A DNA stretch of 64,000 nt, from NCBI RefSeq assembly GCF_000300455.3, contig NZ_CP007215.2:2666001-2730000 (forward strand). The letters are read 5' to 3'. Below are positions 57,298-64,000 of this stretch, in pieces (the stretch's first letter is position 1; each line of letters opens with the position of its first letter). The notes under the pieces were generated by a model. It had not been told where the DNA came from. It ran no database searches and saw only the letters and a list, made by a program, of their open reading frames with translations. The position numbers and the translations under genes are program-made. Source of the stretch: Kosakonia sacchari SP1 (lineage in GTDB: Bacteria; Pseudomonadota; Gammaproteobacteria; Enterobacterales; Enterobacteriaceae).

Positions 57298-60200
57298 TCA
57301 GAAGCCGACTTTCAGCGTGATTTGACCGCCGTAGCCGCCGGTGCCTGCGTCGTCGATACTCCGGGTGTAACCCGCGCGCACCCCGAGGGTAACGTTATCG
57401 CGGATCTGGCCGTCGATGCCGACATCCAGCGAGGCAGCGGTGCCGTCCTGATCCGGATTGAACGCGACCTCGCTGCCTGCTACGCCTGGCGCGCTGACGT
57501 TCACTGAGCCCTTCGAGTCGAAGGTCTGGATGAAGGACGGACGCACCCACCAGCTTACCGGTACCGGTTTGCCTGTCTCTTTCAGCGTCGCGTTGTTGCC
57601 CAGACGCAGACCGGCACGCACCTGCTGGCTGTGACCGTCGCCGAACTGCACGTCTGCAACGTCATCATTGCCATCTTTCAGGTTCACACCGCGATACTGG
57701 TACTGCACCTGCGGTTCCAGCACCAGGCCGCCGCCGATTTCAAACGGCAGACCGGTTTCGAAAGAACCGACATAGCCCCAGCCGTGGGTTTTCAGACCGT
57801 CGCCATCGCGCGGATTGGTGTCGAAGTTGTGGCGTGTCCCCTGGGCCACTACGTCCATCCACCAGCCGCTCTCATGCACACCGTTGAGATAGAGGCCGCC
57901 GCTGTAGGCGTCGTCGCGTACCGTACCGGCTTTCGACTTGTCGTTACGCTGCACATCGACGGCAGAAAGACCCGCCGCACCGTACACCCCAACAGTCCAT
58001 TCCATGGCAGAGGCCGAGCCCTGCCACAAATCGCTACCGATCTGCAGGAAGGTATAGCCGCCTTTACTATCCGGCGTGTTGCCGTTGCGTAGATCGTTGC
58101 TGCCGTGATCGTGGCTCAACTGACCGGCCTGGAAACGGGCCCACATGTTGCTACCGCTTTCGGCTGCGGTACGCGCCGCATAGCGACGGGCATCCAGCGA
58201 GCCGAGCAGCGCACTGTCGTAGTCCATTGCCTGCGCATAGACGGAGCTATAGAGATACGTCGCCGAACGGTAGTTCTGCGGGCCGTTCTCGTTGCTGCCG
58301 GCTGCAGCGGTGGTCAGATACCAGCTCTCGTCGGCGCTGCCCTGTTGCAGGGTGTAGTTATACGCCCCCGCCTGCAGGCTGCCGTTGAGGCTGAAAGCAT
58401 CATCGGTGGTGGTCGCGCCGTTGATGGCATTCACCACCTGAATACCGTTGCCGGTGGTACGCGCACCCAGACCGCCCTGGCTGCGAATGGCGATCCGCGT
58501 ATTACCGGTCGCGGTGCCGCCATCCAGCACCAGGCTGTCACTCACTACGTTATTACCGTTAAACAGCGTGTTCAGGGTAATGGTCCCGCCATTGCCCACC
58601 AGGTTGGTGACGGTCAGGGTTTTCGGGACAAACGTTCCGGTCGGTGCCTGGTAATCGATCGAGCCGCCCAGTGTCAGGTTATTGAGCAGGGAGTCTGCGG
58701 TCATCAGCCAGCTTGAACCAGCATCAACGGTCAGGTCGGTCGGGTCAATCATCCCGGTAAGCGTAGTGCCGTTGGTCAGCTGCAGCGAGGTGCCGCGCTG
58801 GGCGATGATGTCGGTCACGGCATCCAGCCCGCTGAACACCAGCGTACCGCTCTGCAGGTAAGTGCCGCCCGCCTGATTAAGTGTGCCGCTCAGAGTCAAC
58901 GTGTTATCACCTTCTTTATACAGCGTACCGTTACCGTTGATGGCCGCGTTTACGGTGCTGGCACTGGTGTCGGTGGTGATGCGCAGTTCGCCGCTGTTGT
59001 TGACGTTACCAGCAAGCGTTGCGCCATCGTTGACTTTGGTGACCCCGGTCAGCATACCGCCCTCGGCGACGCTCAGCGTACCGTTCTCGCTTACCACAGT
59101 GTTGTTGGCGCTGCCGTCAGCGGCAACCGACAGCAGACCGCCGCTTTCCAGCAGCACGTTATCCGCAATTTTATTAGCAATGGAGAAGCTGCCAAGCGCG
59201 TTGGTGCCGTTGAGCGTGGTGTCGGTGCCCGCCATCAACGCGGCGCCGCTATTGAGATTGATATTGGTGACCGTTGCGCCATCTTCCAGCGCCAGCATGC
59301 CGCCGCGCTCAATCGCCGTCAGATCCGCCGTGCCCCCGGCGCGAACGAACTGGGCACCGCCTTTGCTGACGGTAGTGGCAATTGCCGTGCCGCCGAAAGT
59401 GACACTCTGGGTGCCGTTTTCGCTGACGGTGGACGAAGCGACGGTGCCGCCCTGATTGACCACCTGATCGCCAACCACCTGGTTGTCGATAACGATCGCC
59501 CCGTCATTCACGTTCTGGATCCCGCCCTCACGGATAATGGTGGAGATCACCGTCCCGCCGCTGTTAACGTTCTGGGTACCGCCACCGTTAATGGTGGTGC
59601 GAGTGGCGGTACCGCCGTTCAGCACGTTCTGGATCCCGCCAGCCTGGATGACGGCAAGTATCGATTCACCGCCGCTATAGATATTCTGAATACCGCGCTC
59701 GTAGATTGCCGTGCGAGTCGCAGCCCCGCCGCGATAGACGTTCTGCACGGCGTTCGCTGAAAGATCGGTATCAACGGCACTGCCGCGCACATTCTGCTGG
59801 CTGGAGTTGATCATCGAAGTGTTCACCGCCGCAGCACCCGCTGCGATGTTCTGCACTGCAAAATCATCCATCAGGTTGTTTTGCGCACGCCCACCGCTGT
59901 ACACATTCTGGATGCTGTTACGGTTACGGGTATCGGTCACCACGGCGCCGTAGTAAATCCCCTGAACCGCACCGTCGCTCAGCACGGTAGAGGTGGCTGT
60001 ACCTCCGCTAAAGACGCGCTGTTCCGCCCGGGTGATTTCCGATCCGGTGGTGGTGCCAAGGACTTCCTGAATGCCGCCATCAATCACCACAGAGACTTCG
60101 GCATTGGCATTTTTGTTGACAACCTGACGCCCGCCGTTTTTCACGATGCTGACAATCGAGGTACCGTCAACCACCTGCAGACCGCCATCAACAAAGGTGA

Positions 60201-63200
60201 AGTCGGTGACGCCGCCGGAGGCAACATTTTGTCTGCCGCCGGTTGAGATAGTGCCGCCATAGGTGTAACCGCCCGAGTTAACATTCTGCACGCCGCCCTT
60301 CTCGACGCGTGTTTCGAAGGCCTGCCCGCCGCTGCCGATATTTTGCGTACCGCCCAGCAGGCGCGCAGCGAAGGATTTCGCGCCATTATTGACGTGCTGC
60401 TCACCGCCATTCATCAGGGTGGAGATCGCCACAGCAGAGTTGCTGAGGATCTGCGTCCCGCCTGCGTTAATCACGCTCTGACGTGCCCAGCCATACGGGT
60501 CAACGATCTGCGCCCCGCCGTTATTAATCACCGCGTCGAACGACTGACCATGTACGCGCTGTACGCCGCCGCTGTTAATCAGCGTGCCGCTAGCCTGACC
60601 GCTCTTGGTCACCAATTGTACCCCGCCGTCGCTGATGCTGGTGCCGGAAGCCGAACCTTCCACCAGTTGCGTACCGCCGCCGAACACCGTGCCATCGGAC
60701 GCCGCGCCGCCGGCTGAGACGTGTTGCACCCCACCGTTATTCACGATCGAACCGGCAGCGAGGCCACCGTAGTTGACGATTTGCTGGCCGCCGTCATTGA
60801 TCACGGACGAGATGGCCGTACCGTCTACGCTCTGCACACCGCCGCTGTTGATGTGGGTATCGGTAGTTTTACCGCTCCCGGCTACCAGTTGCGTACCCCC
60901 ATCGTTCACGCTGGCACCGGAGGCAGTACCTTCCACCAGTTGCTTGCCGCCGCCGAAGATGGTGCCGTCAGACGCCGCGCCGCCGAGATTGATGTGCTGC
61001 AGACCGCCGCTATTCACCGTGGTGCCTGCCGCCAGACCACCTTTGTTCACCAACTGGATGCCGCCGTTGCGCACCACCGCCGAGGTCGCGTTACCATCAA
61101 CACTCTGCACACCGCCGCTGTTGATCAGGGTGCCGGTTGCTTTCCCGGTGGTCATGACGATCTGATAGGCGCCATCGTTCAGGCTGGTACCGGACGCCGT
61201 GCCCGCCACCACCTGTTTACCGCCGCCGAAGATGGTGCCATCAGACGCTGCGCCACCAAGGTTGATGTGCTGCAGACCGCCACTGTGAACGGCGGTACCT
61301 GCCGCCAGGCCGCCGTTATTCACCAACTGGATACCGCCATTGCGTACCACGGATGAGGTGGCGCTGCCGTCAACGCTCTGCACGCCGCCGCTGTTGATTT
61401 GGGTGCCGGTGGTTTTGCCGCTGGCCTGCACGATCTGCAGACCGCCATCGCTGACGCTGGTCCCGGACGCAGTCCCTGCCACCACCTGTTTACCGCCGCC
61501 GAAAATGGTGCCATCAGACGCTGCGCCACCAAGGTTGATGTGCTGCAGGCCACCGCTGTTGACGATAGAACCCGCGGCCAGCCCACCGCTGTTCACCAAC
61601 TGCACGCCGCCATTGTTCACCACGGCGGAGGTCGCCGAACCGTCAACACGCTGCAAACCGCCACTGTTGATAAGCGCTCCCGCAGCAATGCCGCCCACCT
61701 GGACGTGCTGAATGCCGCCGTCGCCAATAACCGTGTCGCCCGCCATACCCGCGACCTGCTGCGTTCCTCCTAGCAGCGTCGTTTTTGAGGCAGCGCCGCC
61801 GGCACGGACAATCTGCACACCATCTTTATCGACGCGGGTGTCGTTCGCATGACCGCCACTGCGGATCAGCTGTTTACCGCCGGCGTAGACGATCGTGCCA
61901 TTAGCCGTGCCGTCAACATCCTGGAAACCGCCGTCATAGATTTTGCTGTCGATGGTTTTGCCGGTAACGTGAACTTGCTGCACACCGCCAGAGTCCACGC
62001 GGGTGTCGGATGCCGTGCCTTCGACAATCTGGGTACCGCCAAACAGCAGCGCATCCGAGGCAGCGCCGCCTTCGTTGATATGCTGCAAACCACCGGCATT
62101 AACCAGCGAGCCCGCGGCAAGCGCGCCGGAGTGAATCAGTTGCACCCCGCTATCATTGACCACAGCGGAGATCGCCGTGCCGTCTACCGCCTGAGTGCCA
62201 CCGCTGTTGATGATGGTGTCGATAGCTTTACCGGTTATCTGTACAAGCTGGTAAGCGCCGTCATTGATGCTGGTGCCGGAGGCCGTACCGGCAACAACTT
62301 GCCGACCACCGCCAAACACCGTGGTGTCGGATGCAGCGCCGCCTTCATTGATATGTTGCAGGCCGCCACCGTTAACGGTCGCGTTATCCGCCAGCCCACC
62401 GCTGTTCACCAACTGGATACCGCCGTCATAGATAACCGATGAGTTGGCTGTGCCATCCACGCGCTGCAGGCCGCCTTCATTAATCAGCGATCCGCTGGCG
62501 CTGCCACCCACCTGAACGTGCTGTACGCCGCCGGCACCGATAATGGTATCTGCCGCTACGCCCGCCAGTTGCTGAATACCGCCCAACAGCGTGGTGAAGG
62601 CGGTTGACCCACCTGAGAGTACATTCTGAATCCCGCCACTGTTGATCACCGCGCTGGTGGCAGCGCCACCGCTGCGGACTTTCTGCAGGCCGCCGTCGTT
62701 CACTTCAGCGGAGAAGGAGACGCCGTCTACATCCTGTTTACCGCCGGCGTTAACCACCGCATCACTGCTCATGCCGCTGGCGTGGATCTGCTGCAAACCG
62801 CCGTTATTAATGATGGTGCCGGAGGTGGTGCCTTCCACTAGTTGGGTGCCGCCGAGCAGAATGGCGTCGGATGCTGCACCCCCTTCGCTGATATGTTGCA
62901 GACCACCGGTGTTCACCACACCGCCCGTCGCCAGCCCGCCACGATTAACCTGCTGCGTCCCTCCAGCATTGACGACAGAAGAAATGGCCTGGCCGTCTAC
63001 GGTCTGCGTGCCGCGATTGTTGATGATGGTTCCGGTGGATTTGCCGGTTTTCTGCACCAGCTGCGCACCGCCATCGTTGACGCTGGTGCCGGATGCGGTT
63101 CCCGCCAGTACCTGGGTACCGCCGCCAAACACCACGCCGTCGGAAGCTGCCCCGCCCTGATTAATATGCTGAACCCCGCCGCTGTTCACGATGGTGCCCG

Positions 63201-64000
63201 CCGCCAGCGCGCCGCTATGCACCAGTTGGGTACCGCCGCCGTTGACCACTGCGGAGATAGCGGTGCCGTCTACGGTCTGCGTACCGCGATTGTTAATGAT
63301 GGTGCCGGTGGCTTTACCGGTTTGCTGAACCAGTTGCGCACCACCGTCGTTGAGGTGCGCACCGGATACCGTGCCGGCCACGACTTGATTGCCGCCGCCA
63401 AAGATGGCGGTGTCGGCCGCGGAACCGCCGACGTTAACGTGCTGGACACCCCCGCTGTTTACCGTCGCGTCCTGAGAGAAACCAGCGCTGTTGATGAGCT
63501 GGATGCCGCCAGCGTTAATGACGCCCTGGACGGAACTGCCGTTAACGGCTTGCACGCCGCCAGTGTTAATAATCGTCTGGCTTGCCACCCCGCTTTCCTG
63601 CACAGTCTGCACACCGCCAGCACCGACAATGGTGCTATTAGCCTTACCGGCGACTGCCTGCTTGCCGCCGCTGTTAAGCTGCGTGCCTGTTGCCGTCCCG
63701 TCCACTTCAACGATCTGTGTCCCGTCAGTGACAACGGTACCCCTCGTCTGGCCGTTCTGCCGCACAATCTGCGAACCGCCATCCTGAACTCGGGTATCCA
63801 CGGTCTGACCGCCCGCCACTATCTGGGTGCCACGGGTGCTGATGGTATGGTTGGTGGTTAAGCCGCCAGGACGCACGTTCTGTACGCCTTCCTGCACCAC
63901 CTCATCCTGCGTCGAACCAGTGACATCAGGGGTGAACGCCATCGCCCCGCTGCTTGCGAACAGGCCGCCCACCGCCGCTGAGATCAATACCGCGCCGCCT
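57298..64000 (-). CDS. Giant AIDA-I/Ag43-like autotransporter adhesin (5' end outside the window)
   Basis: A type Va autotransporter of more than 2230 residues. The frame is open to the window edge; the segment GGAVLISAAVGGLFASSGAMA before FTPDVTG looks like the hydrophobic core and cleavage site of an extended signal peptide, so the true start lies beyond 64000. The passenger (about 59230-63880) is about 85 short repeats of 16-19 residues of AIDA type (xxVNxGGxQxVxxGGxAxx) that would fold as a long beta-helix. A linker/autochaperone region (58290-59230) and a C-terminal 12-strand barrel (57298-58290, MWARFQAGQLSH... ending ITLKVGF with terminal Phe) follow. No cysteine is present. Such proteins mediate aggregation, biofilm and host attachment. 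In K-12 the smaller AIDA-repeat protein YdhQ lies on the other side of these tRNA genes. Confidence 0.93.
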   Translation of the reverse strand, partial: GGAVLISAAVGGLFASSGAMAFTPDVTGSTQDEVVQEGVQNVRPGGLTTNHTISTRGTQIVAGGQTVDTRVQDGGSQIVRQNGQTRGTVVTDGTQIVEVDGTATGTQLNSGGKQAVAGKANSTIVGAGGVQTVQESGVASQTIINTGGVQAVNGSSVQGVINAGGIQLINSAGFSQDATVNSGGVQHVNVGGSAADTAIFGGGNQVVAGTVSGAHLNDGGAQLVQQTGKATGTIINNRGTQTVDGTAISAVVNGGGTQLVHSGALAAGTIVNSGGVQHINQGGAASDGVVFGGGTQVLAGTASGTSVNDGGAQLVQKTGKSTGTIINNRGTQTVDGQAISSVVNAGGTQQVNRGGLATGGVVNTGGLQHISEGGAASDAILLGGTQLVEGTTSGTIINNGGLQQIHASGMSSDAVVNAGGKQDVDGVSFSAEVNDGGLQKVRSGGAATSAVINSGGIQNVLSGGSTAFTTLLGGIQQLAGVAADTIIGAGGVQHVQVGGSASGSLINEGGLQRVDGTANSSVIYDGGIQLVNSGGLADNATVNGGGLQHINEGGAASDTTVFGGGRQVVAGTASGTSINDGAYQLVQITGKAIDTIINSGGTQAVDGTAISAVVNDSGVQLIHSGALAAGSLVNAGGLQHINEGGAASDALLFGGTQIVEGTASDTRVDSGGVQQVHVTGKTIDSKIYDGGFQDVDGTANGTIVYAGGKQLIRSGGHANDTRVDKDGVQIVRAGGAASKTTLLGGTQQVAGMAGDTVIGDGGIQHVQVGGIAAGALINSGGLQRVDGSATSAVVNNGGVQLVNSGGLAAGSIVNSGGLQHINLGGAASDGTIFGGGKQVVAGTASGTSVSDGGLQIVQASGKTTGTQINSGGVQSVDGSATSSVVRNGGIQLVNNGGLAAGTAVHSGGLQHINLGGAASDGTIFGGGKQVVAGTASGTSLNDGAYQIVMTTGKATGTLINSGGVQSVDGNATSAVVRNGGIQLVNKGGLAAGTTVNSGGLQHINLGGAASDGTIFGGGKQLVEGTASGASVNDGGTQLVAGSGKTTDTHINSGGVQSVDGTAISSVINDGGQQIVNYGGLAAGSIVNNGGVQHVSAGGAASDGTVFGGGTQLVEGSASGTSISDGGVQLVTKSGQASGTLINSGGVQRVHGQSFDAVINNGGAQIVDPYGWARQSVINAGGTQILSNSAVAISTLMNGGEQHVNNGAKSFAARLLGGTQNIGSGGQAFETRVEKGGVQNVNSGGYTYGGTISTGGRQNVASGGVTDFTFVDGGLQVVDGTSIVSIVKNGGRQVVNKNANAEVSVVIDGGIQEVLGTTTGSEITRAEQRVFSGGTATSTVLSDGAVQGIYYGAVVTDTRNRNSIQNVYSGGRAQNNLMDDFAVQNIAAGAAAVNTSMINSSQQNVRGSAVDTDLSANAVQNVYRGGAATRTAIYERGIQNIYSGGESILAVIQAGGIQNVLNGGTATRTTINGGGTQNVNSGGTVISTIIREGGIQNVNDGAIVIDNQVVGDQVVNQGGTVASSTVSENGTQSVTFGGTAIATTVSKGGAQFVRAGGTADLTAIERGGMLALEDGATVTNINLNSGAALMAGTDTTLNGTNALGSFSIANKIADNVLLESGGLLSVAADGSANNTVVSENGTLSVAEGGMLTGVTKVNDGATLAGNVNNSGELRITTDTSASTVNAAINGNGTLYKEGDNTLTLSGTLNQAGGTYLQSGTLVFSGLDAVTDIIAQRGTSLQLTNGTTLTGMIDPTDLTVDAGSSWLMTADSLLNNLTLGGSIDYQAPTGTFVPKTLTVTNLVGNGGTITLNTLFNGNNVVSDSLVLDGGTATGNTRIAIRSQGGLGARTTGNGIQVVNAINGATTTDDAFSLNGSLQAGAYNYTLQQGSADESWYLTTAAAGSNENGPQNYRSATYLYSSVYAQAMDYDSALLGSLDARRYAARTAAESGSNMWARFQAGQLSHDHGSNDLRNGNTPDSKGGYTFLQIGSDLWQGSASAMEWTVGVYGAAGLSAVDVQRNDKSKAGTVRDDAYSGGLYLNGVHESGWWMDVVAQGTRHNFDTNPRDGDGLKTHGWGYVGSFETGLPFEIGGGLVLEPQVQYQYRGVNLKDGNDDVADVQFGDGHSQQVRAGLRLGNNATLKETGKPVPVSWWVRPSFIQTFDSKGSVNVSAPGVAGSEVAFNPDQDGTAASLDVGIDGQIRDNVTLGVRAGYTRSIDDAGTGGYGGQITLKVGF
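60314..63590 (-). repeat. About 12 tandem 273-bp (91-residue) super-repeats in the adhesin gene
   Basis: Five short repeats (17, 19, 19, 17 and 19 residues: VDG-, QLV-, QHIN..GGAASD-, FGGG..VAGTASG- and NDGG..TGK-type) form a 91-residue unit. Equivalent motifs occur at 60661, 60934, 61207 and 61480, and again at 63106 and 63379, all exactly 273 bases apart. Copies between about 60,650 and 61,700 are nearly identical; outer ones are more diverged. Confidence 0.92.

Noticed and set aside
60314..63590. Regular repeats that might suggest a CRISPR array
   Set aside because: The repeats are coding, contiguous without unique spacers, have a 273-base period and encode AIDA-type beta-helix units.
62842..63861. 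A 339-codon plus-strand open frame and several others across 57.6-63.9 kb
   Set aside because: They are antisense shadows of the repeat-rich, GC-rich adhesin gene; they have no ribosome-binding sites and only mirror its repeats.

Overview
This window is a piece of an enterobacterial chromosome (family Enterobacteriaceae) from the replication-terminus region. Nearly every gene from the left edge to about 55.3 kb has a recognisable Escherichia coli K-12 counterpart in the same order and orientation (pntA, ydgH, ydgI, ydgC, rstAB, tus, fumC, fumA, manA, ydgA, malXY, add, ydgJ, blr, cnu, ydgK, rsxABCDGE, nth, dtpA, gstA, pdxY, tyrS, pdxH, mliC, anmK, slyB, slyA, ydhIJK, sodC, ydhF, ydhL, nemRA, gloA, rnt, grxD, mepH, sodB, ydhP, ynhF, purR, ydhB/punR, ydhC/punC, cfa, ribE, mdtK). 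The proteins differ from K-12 by many substitutions, so this is another genus (an Enterobacter/Kosakonia/Klebsiella-like relative is my guess; the species cannot be settled from sequence reading alone).

Layout. 0-6.3 kb: transhydrogenase subunit, a DUF1471 protein, an amino-acid antiporter and the RstAB two-component system. 6.3-7.3 kb: a Ter site overlapping the tus start region, and Tus, the fork-arrest protein. 7.3-18.6 kb: fumarases, mannose-6-phosphate isomerase, malXY, adenosine deaminase and an oxidoreductase. 18.8-26.6 kb: blr, cnu and the ydgK-rsxABCDGE-nth electron-transport/repair operon, with an enlarged RsxC repeat tail. 26.6-35 kb: a CopD-like gene not expected here from K-12, then peptide transport, glutathione transferase, vitamin B6, tyrosyl-tRNA synthetase and cell-envelope genes. 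35-45.8 kb: SlyA and its neighbouring efflux operon (membrane-fusion gene ydhJ is broken twice), periplasmic SOD, and the NemR electrophile-detoxification operon (nemRA-gloA). 45.8-55.3 kb: sodB, PurR and the purine-related punR/punC pair, cfa, ribE, mdtK.

The right end is the accessory part. After mdtK comes an AT-rich stretch with an unrecognised 249-residue, cysteine-free, beta-rich protein, an untranslated stretch with a possible gene remnant, two tandem tRNA-Val(GAC) genes with a clear promoter, and then, on the opposite strand and running off the window, a giant AIDA-I/Ag43-like autotransporter adhesin of more than 2230 residues made of about 85 short repeats arranged as about 12 tandem 273-bp super-repeats.

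Relative to K-12 several genes are absent at their usual places: folM (between ydgI and ydgC), the uid/hdhA/malI block (between ydgA and malX) and lhr (between rnt and grxD). Regulatory sites visible by eye include the Ter site, PhoP-box-like repeats before rstA and slyB, a SlyA operator and a Fur-box-like sequence before ydhI, NemR operators, two PurR operators at purR, a LysR-type inverted repeat between punR and punC, and the long cfa leader. I found no rRNA, CRISPR array, complete insertion sequence or prophage. The best candidates for something new are the unrecognised gene at 55.6 kb, the super-repeat adhesin next to the tRNA genes, and the doubly broken ydhJ inside an operon with a Fur-like site.
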